A DNA stretch of 64,000 bases, taken from positions 62,001 through 126,000 of the forward strand of contig NZ_CP107551.1 of NCBI RefSeq assembly GCF_025837095.1, read 5' to 3'. The stretch is from Rhodococcus sp. Z13 (GTDB lineage Bacteria; Actinomycetota; Actinomycetes; Mycobacteriales; Mycobacteriaceae). Below the pieces are notes generated by a model, which saw only the letters and a program-made list of their open reading frames with translations, was not told where the DNA came from and did no database searches. Both the position numbers and the translations under genes were made by a program. Of this stretch, positions 39,174-47,102 are shown in pieces (the stretch's first letter is position 1; the number at the start of each line of letters is the position of its first letter).

Positions 39174-40529
39174 TCAACGTGGGGGTCGGATACGTGCGTA
39201 CCGGTCCAGCGCGACCCGACGTTCGTGGGCGTGGTCGACGATCGGTTCCGGATAGCCTTCCGGTGGACCGTCGGGCAGACTGTGCACGCGGGAGCCCTCG
39301 ACGTTCCGGAGCTCGGGTACCCACCTGCGCACGTATTCACCCGTCGGATCGAACTTCTCGCCCTGCCGGGTGGGGTTGAACACCCGGAAGTAGGGGGCGG
39401 CGTCGGTGCCGCACCCGGCCGTCCACTGCCAGTTGTGCTGATTGGACGCGAGATCCCCGTCGACGAGACACCGCATGAAGTGGCGGGCACCGCGCCACCA
39501 CGGCAGGTGCAGGTCCTTGGTGAGGAACGACGCGACGATCATGCGCACGCGGTTGTGCATCACGCCCTCGGCGAGGAGCTGGCGCATCCCGGCGTCGACG
39601 ATGGGGAAACCGGTGCGGCCCTCGCACCACGCGGCGAACAGTTCGTCGGCATCGGGGCCGCTGTCGTAGGTGATCGCGTCGAAATCGGCGTTGTAGTTGG
39701 TGCGGGCCGTCTCCGGCCGGTGGAACAGGACGTCGGCGTAGAAGTCGCGCCAGGCGAGTTCGCTGCGGAAGGTGACGGCGCCGTCGTTGTTCCGGTCCCG
39801 GAGGTCGTGCAGGAGGGTGCGGGGGTGGATGCACCCGAACTTCAGGTACGGCGACAGTCCGCTGGTGCCGTCGAAGGCGGGGCGGTCGCGGTCGGTGGCG
39901 TAGCGGTCGAGGGTGCCGTCGCGGAACTCGCGCCAGCGGCGCAGGGCGGCCTTCTCGCCGGCCGGGGGCAGCGAGTCGACGGTGGCCTCGGGGACGGGGA
40001 CACGCAGGCCGGTGTCGCCCGGATCGATCCAGCCGATCGTGTCCGCGCCGGTGACAGCGGGGGAGTGCCATCCGTGTTCGCTCCAGGCGCGGCGGAACGC
40101 GGAGAACACCTTGTAGGGCGACCCGTCGGGTTTCGTCACCCGGCCGGGGGTGACGGCATAGGGGGAGCCTGTCGCGACCAGTGGCACGTCGCGGAGGGCT
40201 TCGGCGACCGCCTCGTCGCGGCGCGTCCCGTAGGGGCCGTGGTCGGAACTGATGTGGACCTCGGCGGCGTCGAACTCGCGGACGACGGCCGGCACGACCG
40301 TCGCCGGATCACCCTGCGCGACGAGCAGGCGGCCGCCGAGGTCGTCGTCGAGCGCCCGTAGGCAGTTCGTGAGGAAGGCGCGCCGCCGCGGACCCGAGGG
40401 GCGGAGCAGGGCGTCGTCGAGGACGAACAGCGCGACCGCCTCGTCGGCGGCGTCGGAGGCCGACAGCAGCGTGGGCAGGTCGTGCAACCGGAGGTCGCGG
40501 CGGAACCAGACGACGGCGGGACGGCTCAT
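39174..40529 (-). CDS. phr: Deoxyribodipyrimidine photolyase (CPD, class I)
   Basis: A 451-residue FAD-dependent enzyme that uses blue light to reverse pyrimidine dimers. The N-terminal Rossmann antenna domain starts VVWFRRDLRLHDLPTLL. The FAD-binding helical domain contains GTSGLSPYLKFGCIHPRTL, ELAWRDFYADVLFHRP, TGFPIVDAGMRQLLAEGVMHNRVRMIVASFLTKDL and FNPTRQGEKFDPTGEYVRRWVPEL, all strong class I photolyase motifs. It heads a three-gene operon with two SDR-type proteins. Confidence 0.95.
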   Translation of the reverse strand: MSRPAVVWFRRDLRLHDLPTLLSASDAADEAVALFVLDDALLRPSGPRRRAFLTNCLRALDDDLGGRLLVAQGDPATVVPAVVREFDAAEVHISSDHGPYGTRRDEAVAEALRDVPLVATGSPYAVTPGRVTKPDGSPYKVFSAFRRAWSEHGWHSPAVTGADTIGWIDPGDTGLRVPVPEATVDSLPPAGEKAALRRWREFRDGTLDRYATDRDRPAFDGTSGLSPYLKFGCIHPRTLLHDLRDRNNDGAVTFRSELAWRDFYADVLFHRPETARTNYNADFDAITYDSGPDADELFAAWCEGRTGFPIVDAGMRQLLAEGVMHNRVRMIVASFLTKDLHLPWWRGARHFMRCLVDGDLASNQHNWQWTAGCGTDAAPYFRVFNPTRQGEKFDPTGEYVRRWVPELRNVEGSRVHSLPDGPPEGYPEPIVDHAHERRVALDRYARIRPPR

Positions 40530-40558
40530 GGATTCCAGTGTGGGGGACAATGGCACTC

Positions 40559-40780
40559 ATGTCCGATGCCTTCGATGTTCCGATCCGCGACGAGTCGATC
40601 CGTCTCGGCCAGTTCCTGAAGCTGGCGAGCCTGATCGAGTCGGGTTCCGAAGCGAAGGAGGTGATCGCCGACGGCCTCGTGTCGGTCAACGGCGAGGTCG
40701 AGGTGCGGCGCGGCCGTCAGCTGAAGGTCGGCGACGTCGTGGAGATCGCCGGTGCGAGAGCGCGGGTCGCGAACGGGTAG
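40559..40780 (+). CDS. S4-domain RNA-binding small protein
   Basis: A 73-residue protein that is almost entirely an S4 RNA-binding domain: RLGQFLKLASLIESGSEAKEVIADGLVSVNGEVEVRRGRQLKVGDVV. It resembles YbcJ/RqcP-like small S4 proteins that bind structured RNA or ribosomes. An in-frame ATG at 40550 is an alternative start. The last codons and the stop lie within a large inverted repeat that probably ends transcription. Confidence 0.85.
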   Translation: MSDAFDVPIRDESIRLGQFLKLASLIESGSEAKEVIADGLVSVNGEVEVRRGRQLKVGDVVEIAGARARVANG

Positions 40781-40830
40781 GACGCGACCCGCGCTCTCGG
40801 GAGCGTCTGGGGCGCGACCCGCGCTCTCGG
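40755..40830. terminator. Three-arm inverted/direct repeat between S4 and rraA genes
   Basis: CGAGAGCGCGGGTCGCG (40755-40771) pairs perfectly over 17 bp with 40783-40799. The stop codon of the S4 gene sits in the 11-nt loop. The right arm is repeated as CGCGACCCGCGCTCTCGG at 40813-40830, just before the rraA stop. The left arm can pair with either copy, giving two alternative hairpins between convergent genes. Confidence 0.75.
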
Positions 40831-40834
40831 AGCG

Positions 40835-41323
40835 TCAGTTCGCGGCGCGGACGACGACGCCGTCGGAGTCGCTGTAGACGATCTCGCCGGGGTTGAAGGT
40901 CACGCCGCCGATCTCGACGGGGACGTCCTTCTCACCCGAACCGGTCTGGGTGCTCTTGCGCGGGTTGGTGCCGAGCGCCTTGATGCCGATGTCGAGGGTG
41001 CGCAGGATCGCGGAGTCGCGGACCGCGCCGTTGACGATGACGCCGGCCCAGCCGTTGTCGACACCGCGTCCGGCGATGATGTCGCCGACGAGGGCGGTGT
41101 GGATGCTGGCGCCGCCGTCGACGACCAGCACCCGGCCGTTGCCCGGCTCGGACAGGGTCTGCTTGACGAGCAGGTTGTCCTGGAAGCAGCGGATGGTGGT
41201 GACGGGGCCGGCGAACTCGGTGCGGCCGCCGAACTGGATGAACTGCGTGTCGCAGCTGCGGATGTCGGGGCCGATCTCGTCGGCGAGGTCGGCGGTGGCG
41301 ATGAATTCGATGGCGTCGCTCAT
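40835..41323 (-). CDS. rraA: RraA-family protein
   Basis: A 162-residue protein of the RraA/HMG aldolase-like fold, close to the length of E. coli RraA. Recognisable segments are [58 protein letters not shown] and [25 protein letters not shown]. RraA in enterobacteria inhibits RNase E. Related proteins are 4-hydroxy-4-methyl-2-oxoglutarate/oxaloacetate lyases, and the G-D-x-x-D/R pattern for metal-dependent lyase activity is partly present. Function in this genus is therefore open between the two. Confidence 0.85.
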   Translation of the reverse strand: MSDAIEFIATADLADEIGPDIRSCDTQFIQFGGRTEFAGPVTTIRCFQDNLLVKQTLSEPGNGRVLVVDGGASIHTALVGDIIAGRGVDNGWAGVIVNGAVRDSAILRTLDIGIKALGTNPRKSTQTGSGEKDVPVEIGGVTFNPGEIVYSDSDGVVVRAAN

Positions 41324-41480
41324 GGTGCGAGGATAAATGGGACGCGCGTACGGTGTTCTGCGGGTGCCCGTGTCCGCCCGATCCGTCCCGCTCCGGGCAG
41401 GGATGGGCCGAAGGGGTGAATTCGGTAGATTCTTGTATCGTTACGCGACGCTTTCCGCACGACACGTACAGGATGGGGAC

Positions 41481-42227
41481 ATGCCACTCGACGGCCGTTC
41501 GACAGTTGTCCGGGTCCCCAAGGCCGGGGAACTGATCGCTGCGAATCTCCGTCGGCAGATCATCACGGGCGAGCTGAAGGCGGGGGACCCGCTGCCGAAC
41601 GAGGCCGCGCTCATGGAGCGGTTCGGGGTGTCCCGGCCCACGCTGCGCGAAGCGTTCCGTATCCTCGAGTCCGAGGGCATCATCACCGTCCTGCGCGGCG
41701 CCCACGGCGGGGCGCGGGTGCAGGCACCGGACGGCTCCACCGCCGCCCGCTACACCGGGCTGCTCCTGCAGTACCGCGGGGTCGCCCTCGCGGACGTCTA
41801 CCGGGCTCGCACCGAGATCGAGGTGTCGGCCGTGGGCTTGCTCGCGACCGGTCCCGCCGGGAACGTCGAACGGCTCGCCGAGGTCGTCGAACGCGGCGAG
41901 GAGGTCGCGGGCGATGTGCACGCCTTCGCGAAGTACGACGCCGAGGTGCACCGCACGATCATGGAACTCGGTGGCAACGACACCCTCGAGGTCCTCGCGG
42001 GAATGCTGCTCGACATCATGGACGCGCACGCCGCCCTGTTCATCTCGCAGCGCACCCGCACCGACGGTCCGGGACCGGACGTCGTACTGCGCGCGAACCG
42101 CAAGCTCGTCACACTGCTGCGCGACGGGGAACCCGGAGCGGCACAAGCGTTCTGGCGCAAGCACCTCGACAGTGTCGAGCGGTACATGACCGAGGACGAG
42201 ACCACCCTCGTCGAGGTGCTCTCCTAG
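41481..42227 (+). CDS. GntR-family (FadR subgroup) regulator
   Basis: A 248-residue regulator. The N-terminal winged helix reads LIAANLRRQIITGELKAGDPLPNEAALMERFGVSRPTLREAFRILESEGIITV, a clear GntR pattern. The C-terminal FCD ligand-binding domain includes RTEIEVSAVGLLA, YDAEVHRTIMELGGND and the metal-binding type histidines (RKHLDSVERYM). Effectors are usually small organic acids. ATG 41481 has a GATGGGG ribosome-binding site. It diverges from rraA with 157 bp between starts. Homologues are often placed near catabolic genes, but no obvious target beyond rraA is adjacent. Confidence 0.86.
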   Translation: MPLDGRSTVVRVPKAGELIAANLRRQIITGELKAGDPLPNEAALMERFGVSRPTLREAFRILESEGIITVLRGAHGGARVQAPDGSTAARYTGLLLQYRGVALADVYRARTEIEVSAVGLLATGPAGNVERLAEVVERGEEVAGDVHAFAKYDAEVHRTIMELGGNDTLEVLAGMLLDIMDAHAALFISQRTRTDGPGPDVVLRANRKLVTLLRDGEPGAAQAFWRKHLDSVERYMTEDETTLVEVLS

Positions 42228-42247
42228 AACCGATCAGGTAGGGCCGA

Positions 42248-42628
42248 TCAGGCTACGCGGCCCATGCGGCGTTCGTAGTCCTCGCGTTCGCGGGCCGCGC
42301 GGGCCTGTGCCTTGGCGCTGAGCAGTTCCGGATCGAGGCCGTGCTGCTGGAGACGGTGCCGCTGCCACACGCGCATGAGTGCCACCGAGAAGTAGACCCA
42401 GGGCAGGAACAGCAGCAGCATCATCGACAGCGGGATCCACACCGGACCCGGGATGAGCAGGAAGAACAGGAGCAGTGGGATGACCGGAAGGTTCCACCGC
42501 AGCAGGTAACGCCGCATCCCGCCCGGGCCCAGGATGTCGTTGCGGACCCAGTCCTGCATCTCCGGGGGGAGCGGTCGCCCGACCATGTAGCCGATGCGCT
42601 GCAGCAAATTCGGTCGTGCACTACTCAT
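42248..42628 (-). CDS. DUF5313 family membrane protein
   Basis: A 126-residue actinobacterial protein with two central membrane helices (LPVIPLLLFFLLIPGPVWIPLSMMLLLFLPWVYFSVALM). The soluble N-terminus contains RIGYMVGRPLPPEMQDWVRNDILGPGGMRRYLLRW, which is diagnostic of DUF5313. The C-terminal tail is charged. Function is unknown; the family is largely confined to mycolate-producing actinomycetes. It follows fadD15 by 18 bp on the same strand, so it may be co-transcribed with that gene. Confidence 0.8.
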   Translation of the reverse strand: MSSARPNLLQRIGYMVGRPLPPEMQDWVRNDILGPGGMRRYLLRWNLPVIPLLLFFLLIPGPVWIPLSMMLLLFLPWVYFSVALMRVWQRHRLQQHGLDPELLSAKAQARAAREREDYERRMGRVA

Positions 42629-42646
42629 GTGGTCCAGAATAGGCCG

Positions 42647-44494
42647 TCATTCCTCGTAGAGACGTGTGAGGTCCGTCGCGAAGCTGTCCACTACGACCCT
42701 TCTGCGAAGTTTCATGCTCGGGGTGAGGTCCCCCGCCTCCACCGACAGCTCACGATCGATGATCGAGAACTTCTTGACCTGCTCCCATCGGTTGAGCTGC
42801 AGGTTGAGCTCGTCGATGTATCCGGAGATCAACTCGCGGGTCTTCTCGTGGCGGGCGATCTCCTCGAACGACGCGTCCCCGAGACCGTTCCTGCCGGCCC
42901 ACTCGGTGATCGATTCGGAGTCGAGACCCACCAGCGCCACGCAGTACGGCTTGCCCTCGCCGTAGGCGACGAGCTCGGAGGCGTAGGGGCAGATGCCCTT
43001 GAAGGTCGCGGCCAGTGCCGACGGGGCGACGTACTTGCCCTGCGACGTCTTGAACATGTCCTTCTTGCGGTCGGTGATCCGCAGGTAGCCGTCCTCGTCG
43101 ACGTTGCCGATGTCGCCGGTGTGGAACCAGCCGTCCTCGGTGAGGGACTCGGCCGTCGCGTCGGGGCGGTTGTGGTAGCCGGTCATCACGCCCGGTCCCC
43201 GGACCAGCACCTCGCCGTCCTCGGCGATCTTCACCTCGGTGCCGGGAACCGGCCAGCCGACGGTGCCGAGACGGTTGGCATAGGGGCGGTTGACGAAGGT
43301 CGCCGCCGAGGTCTCGGTCAGGCCGTAACCCTCGAGCACGGGGATGCCCACCGCGTCGAACCACTCGCCGACGTCGGGGTTGAGCGCTGCGGAACCGGAG
43401 ATGAAGAAGCGCAGCCGGCCCCCGAAGCGTTCGCGGATGGTGGAGAAGACCAGTCTGTCCGCGAGGGCGTGCTGGAGGTTGTCGAGCAGGCCGGGGGAGC
43501 GGCCCGCCTGCTTCGCCTCGGACACGCTGCGGCCCACACCGACGGCCCAGTCGAAGATCTTCTTCTTGACGCCGCCCTCCTCCTCCATCATGTGCTCGAC
43601 GCGAGCGTGGGCCTTCTCGAAGATGCGCGGGGCGGCACCCATGAAGGTGGGCCGGACGACCGCGAGGTTCTCGACGATCTTGTCGACGCGGCCGTCGACC
43701 GCGGTGGGGAAGCCGATCTGCAGCGGCAGGGTGAGCAGGACCTTGCCGAAGACGTGCGACAGCGGCAGCCACAGATACTGCAGATCGTCGGCGGTGAGCA
43801 TGTGCAGCGCGTCGATCGCGGCAGCCTCGTAGGTCCACGCCGAGTGCGGCAGGCGCACGCCCTTGGGCTTGCCGGTGGTGCCGGAGGTGTAGATCAGGGT
43901 GGCGAGATGGTCGGGGCCGAGGCTGTGGATCCGGTCCATCACCGCACCGGAGTCGTCGGAGAGGAGACCGCGGCCGAGTTCGGCGAGGTCGTCGAGGCCG
44001 ATCACCCAGTCACCGTCGCCCTGCCCGTCGACGACCACGACCTTCTTCACCTCGGGCAGGTCGCCGCGGTGGGCGAGGAGCTTCTTCACCTGGGAGTCGT
44101 CCTCGGCGAGGACGACCCGGCTGCCGGAGTCGGACACGATGAACGCGACGTCCTCGGCGTGGGTGGTGGGGTAGACGGTGGTGGTCGCGGCACCGGCGCA
44201 CATGACGGCGAGATCGCCGAGCACCCACTCGTAGCGAGTGGACGACGCGAGAGCCACCCGGTCCTCGGTCTCGACGCCGAGCGCGATGAGTCCCGCGGCA
44301 AGCAGCCGGACGCGTTCGCCGGTCTGCTCCCAGGTGACGGACGTCCAGCCGTCCTCCCCGTCGGGGTACCGGAACGCCTCGCTGTCGGGGGTGGCTGCCA
44401 CGCGGTCGATGAAGAGCCGGGCGACCGAGGGCGCCCGGTTGTCGATGACGGCCTGGTCGACCTTTTCCTCGGAGACGCGCTTCGGAGTCGTCAT
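42647..44494 (-). CDS. fadD15: Long-chain fatty-acid-CoA ligase, FadD15 type
   Basis: A 615-residue AMP-forming ligase that activates long-chain fatty acids to acyl-CoA. The P-loop is LATLIYTSGTTGKPKGVRLPH; YGLTETSAATFVN and the hinge region GWFHTGDIGNVDEDGYLRITDRKKDMFKTSQGKYVAP follow, with a C-terminal LTPSMKLRRRVV. The long insertion and GKYVAP segment match bacterial long-chain ligases such as mycobacterial FadD15. It starts at 44494, 66 bp from the divergent ArsR-type gene, with a palindromic operator in between. Confidence 0.92.
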   Translation of the reverse strand: MTTPKRVSEEKVDQAVIDNRAPSVARLFIDRVAATPDSEAFRYPDGEDGWTSVTWEQTGERVRLLAAGLIALGVETEDRVALASSTRYEWVLGDLAVMCAGAATTTVYPTTHAEDVAFIVSDSGSRVVLAEDDSQVKKLLAHRGDLPEVKKVVVVDGQGDGDWVIGLDDLAELGRGLLSDDSGAVMDRIHSLGPDHLATLIYTSGTTGKPKGVRLPHSAWTYEAAAIDALHMLTADDLQYLWLPLSHVFGKVLLTLPLQIGFPTAVDGRVDKIVENLAVVRPTFMGAAPRIFEKAHARVEHMMEEEGGVKKKIFDWAVGVGRSVSEAKQAGRSPGLLDNLQHALADRLVFSTIRERFGGRLRFFISGSAALNPDVGEWFDAVGIPVLEGYGLTETSAATFVNRPYANRLGTVGWPVPGTEVKIAEDGEVLVRGPGVMTGYHNRPDATAESLTEDGWFHTGDIGNVDEDGYLRITDRKKDMFKTSQGKYVAPSALAATFKGICPYASELVAYGEGKPYCVALVGLDSESITEWAGRNGLGDASFEEIARHEKTRELISGYIDELNLQLNRWEQVKKFSIIDRELSVEAGDLTPSMKLRRRVVVDSFATDLTRLYEE

Positions 44495-44531
44495 GCGCCC
44501 AGTCTAGGAATGTGCGCCGTCCTGTTGTGGA

Positions 44532-44551
44532 ATATAAGTAGGAACTTATAT
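44532..44551. promoter_or_regulatory. ArsR-type operator
   Basis: ATATAAGT (44532-44539) and ACTTATAT (44544-44551) form a perfect 8-bp inverted repeat with a 4-bp spacer. It is strikingly AT-rich for this genome and lies 9 bp before the ArsR-type gene and 37 bp from the divergent fadD15 start. Confidence 0.75.
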
Positions 44552-44560
44552 AGTGAGGGC

Positions 44561-44941
44561 ATGCACGGGTTCGAGGTACTCGCTGATCCGGTTCGCCGCC
44601 GGATCCTCGAACTGCTCGCCGAGGGTGCGCAGGCCGCCGGGGACATCGCCGCGACCATCACGCGGGAGTTCTCCATCTCGCAGCCGGCGGTGTCGCAGCA
44701 CCTCAAGGTGCTGCGCGACCACGACTTCGCGATCGTGCACAAGGACGGCACCCGCCGCCTGTACGAACTGCGACCCGCCGCACTCACGGAACTCGAGACG
44801 TGGCTCGCCCGCCTGCACCCGCCGGTGCTCTCCGCTCTCGACGCCCTCGAAACCGAGATCGCCCGCGGCCGCCGCGAACGGCGCACGCGGGGGAGCATGC
44901 CCGGCACCCGTGCCACCGACGAACGGAGGAGATCCTCATGA
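44561..44941 (+). CDS. ArsR-family winged-helix regulator
   Basis: A 126-residue regulator. It starts MHGFEVLADPVRRRILELLAEGAQAAGDIAA, the usual ArsR N-terminus, followed by FSISQPAVSQHLKVLRDHDFAIVHKDGTRRLYELRP, the recognition helix and wing. The metal-binding ELCVCD-type box of true ArsR proteins is absent, so it probably does not sense metals; ArsR proteins of this type are often paired with SRPBCC genes. The stop overlaps the next gene's start (ATGA). It probably represses this two-gene operon and perhaps fadD15. Confidence 0.87.
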   Translation: MHGFEVLADPVRRRILELLAEGAQAAGDIAATITREFSISQPAVSQHLKVLRDHDFAIVHKDGTRRLYELRPAALTELETWLARLHPPVLSALDALETEIARGRRERRTRGSMPGTRATDERRRSS

Positions 44942-45567
44942 ACCACGTGATCCCGAACGAGGACACGAGCCGCCGGACGGTCGGGCACCGCACCGTCGAC
45001 GACCGCGACGCCAAGGTCGTGACCGTCTCGCGCAGCTACCGGACCACCGCCGAGGACCTGTGGGAGGCGTGCACCGACCCCGAACGGCTCCCGCGCTGGT
45101 TCCTGCCGGTCAGCGGTGACCTGAAGGTCGGCGGCAGATACCAGCTCGAGGGCAACGCCGGGGGAGAGGTTCTCACCTGCGATCCGCCCCGGAGCTTCTC
45201 CGCCACCTGGGAATTCGCGGGAGCCGTGAGCTGGATCGAGGTGTCGGTCCTGGACGAGCCGGGTGGATACGCCCGCCTCGAGATCGTCCACATCGCCCAC
45301 CCCGAGGAACACTGGGAGCAGTACGGTCCCGGCGCCGTCGGAATCGGCTGGGACCTCGCCCTCCTCGGTCTCGGAATCCACCTCGCCTCCGGAGAGTCGG
45401 TGGATCCCCAGGAGTTCGAGTCCTGGTCCATGTCGGAGGAGGGACTCGCGTTCATCCGCGGCAGCAGCGCGAAGTGGGGCGAGGCCGATATCGCCGGCGG
45501 CGAGGACCCCGAACAGGCCCGCGCCGCCGCCGAGCGCACCGCGGCGTTCTACACCGGGGAGCAGTGA
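44938..45567 (+). CDS. SRPBCC/AHSA1-like protein
   Basis: A 209-residue helix-grip protein of the Activator-of-Hsp90-like (AHSA1) group: VTVSRSYRTTAEDLWEACTDPERLPRWFLPVSGDLKVGGRYQLEGNAGGEVL followed by PRSFSATWEFAG. Such proteins hold a hydrophobic ligand in a deep pocket and, in actinomycetes, are commonly fused or paired with ArsR regulators. It overlaps the regulator by 4 bp. No enzyme activity can be assigned. Confidence 0.86.
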   Translation: MNHVIPNEDTSRRTVGHRTVDDRDAKVVTVSRSYRTTAEDLWEACTDPERLPRWFLPVSGDLKVGGRYQLEGNAGGEVLTCDPPRSFSATWEFAGAVSWIEVSVLDEPGGYARLEIVHIAHPEEHWEQYGPGAVGIGWDLALLGLGIHLASGESVDPQEFESWSMSEEGLAFIRGSSAKWGEADIAGGEDPEQARAAAERTAAFYTGEQ

Positions 45568-45577
45568 CGGACCGCGT

Positions 45578-46207
45578 CTACCGATCGTCGGTACGCCACC
45601 TCTGCAGCGCGTTCGCGTACGCCGCCTTCGACCGCCGCGCCTGCGGGGTGCGTCTCGCCACCCGCAGCGCCGCACGATCGAAGGCGTTGAGCGACAGCCT
45701 TCTTCGGGTCGGCTCGGGCGCCGACCCGATCCCGGTGAGGGCGAACGGGTGCACCGTCAGGCCCGTGACGTCGGTGCCGGTGGGTTCGACGGTGCCCACG
45801 TGCACCCGCACCGCACCTCGACGCCGAGCCGGTGGGCAGTTTCGCTCCCGACAGCCCCACCACCCGGGTGGGGTACTGCACCGACCCCATCGCGTGCGAA
45901 TAACCGGATCGCAGAACCGATTCCAAGCGCGCGCTCATCGTCGACGGTGATGCCGAGCATCCTGCTCCTCGAGGGTGGGCACGTGATCCACCGGGTCCGA
46001 CGACTCGAAGCCGCGGCGCTGGAAGTAGACGGCGCGCGAGTAGGTGGACATCCGTTCGAGCAGCGAATGGATGTGCAGGTCGGTCCACATGAGGTCCAGG
46101 TGCAGCTGGACGTCGAGGAACCACACCACCTCGGCTGCGCCCGCACCGATGACCCCGTAGGCCGGGATCGTGGCCGTCGCGGAGCGGATACCGGGTGACC
46201 GGCGCAT
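45578..46207 (-). pseudogene. Frame-disrupted gene of unknown function
   Basis: Three coding-like segments on the minus strand fit end to end in shifted frames. Segment 1 runs from ATG 46207 (MRRSPGIRSATATIPAYGVI) to near 45940 and includes LMWTDLHIHSLLERMSTYSRAVYFQRRGFESSDPVDHVPTLEEQDA. Segment 2, in another frame, contains RSGYSHAMGSVQYPTRVVGLSGAKLP. Segment 3, back in the first frame, starts near 45815 (VHVGTVEPTGTDVTGLTVHP) and ends at TAG 45578. GC at third positions is high in each. Two compensating frameshifts (near 45940 and 45820) therefore explain the pattern, by decay or by sequencing error. I do not recognise the family; the total would be about 205 residues. Confidence 0.5.
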
Positions 46208-46307
46208 CCGCCCGTCCAGGTCAGCGAGGCGTGTCGTGCGAGGACATCCCTGTGGGAGACTCGGGACGATCGCACCCCGGGATCGCACACGGAGGAACGG
46301 AGTCCGT

Positions 46308-47036
46308 ATGGGCACGTCGTCGGAAGAGGGTGATCTCGGCCGCCGCATGGCGCAGCTCGCGCGGGGGTTCTTCCGCCCGGCCGATCTCGGCGAGACGCTG
46401 CGCGGCGTGACCGCCGCCGCGGTGGAACTGGTGGAGGCGGCCGACTGTGCCAGCATCCTCGTCGTGGAGGGCCGCAGGGAGTTCCGGTCGATCGGCGCCA
46501 CCTCGGAGCTGCCGCCGCAGCTCGATGCGGTGCAGGAGCGGCTCGGTGAGGGACCCTGCCTGGACGCGGCCCGCAAGAATCTGGTGGTGCGCTCGGACGA
46601 TCTGCGCGCGGAGAGCCGGTGGCCGGGTTTCGCTGCGGAGGCCACGAAGGCGGGTGTGCTCAGCACCCTGTCGTTCCAGCTGTATCTCGCCGAGGACACG
46701 ATGGGGGCGCTGAACCTCTTCTCCTGCGAGGCCGGAGCCTTCGATCCGCAGGCCGAGGCGATCACCGAGGTACTCGCCGCACACGCGGCGATGTCGCTGA
46801 GTGCGGCCCGCACCCACAGTCAGTTCACCTCGGCGCTGGCCAGTCGCGACACGATCGGCCAGGCCAAGGGGATGATCATGGAACGTTTCGGCGTCGACGC
46901 GCTCGCGGCGTTCGACCTGCTGCGTCGCCTGTCCCAGGACAGCAACGTCCCGCTCGCCGACCTCGCGGAGCGGATCGTCGAGGCGGGCCCCGGTCGGGGT
47001 GCCGGCGGGACACCTGACGGCGGGCGACCTGTGTGA
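46308..47036 (+). CDS. GAF-ANTAR signalling/antitermination protein
   Basis: A 242-residue protein. A GAF domain covers about residues 25-165 (LRGVTAAAVELVEAADCASILVVE and LGEGPCLDAARKNLVVRSDDL). A C-terminal ANTAR RNA-binding domain covers about 175-230 (LASRDTIGQAKGMIMERFGVDALAAFDLLRRLSQDSNVPLADLAERIV). ANTAR proteins bind paired hairpins in nascent RNA and prevent termination; the GAF domain should sense a ligand or redox state. ATG 46308 has a GGAGG ribosome-binding site. It diverges from the disrupted gene and is followed 66 bp later by gabD2. Confidence 0.9.
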   Translation: MGTSSEEGDLGRRMAQLARGFFRPADLGETLRGVTAAAVELVEAADCASILVVEGRREFRSIGATSELPPQLDAVQERLGEGPCLDAARKNLVVRSDDLRAESRWPGFAAEATKAGVLSTLSFQLYLAEDTMGALNLFSCEAGAFDPQAEAITEVLAAHAAMSLSAARTHSQFTSALASRDTIGQAKGMIMERFGVDALAAFDLLRRLSQDSNVPLADLAERIVEAGPGRGAGGTPDGGRPV

Positions 47037-47102
47037 CAGGACGCACCAGGCACCGGTAGGTTGTGTGCGACTGCAAGAACTACTCACCGGTAGGGGTGCA
47101 TC

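Noticed and set aside
42341-44560. Long plus-strand open frame antisense to DUF5313 and fadD15
   Set aside because: It has no recognisable domain until the ArsR protein begins at 44561; the upstream part is a GC artefact.
45935-46813. A 292-codon minus-strand frame reaching into the GAF-ANTAR gene
   Set aside because: The part beyond 46207 is antisense to GAF-ANTAR; only the stretch below 46207 is coding-like.
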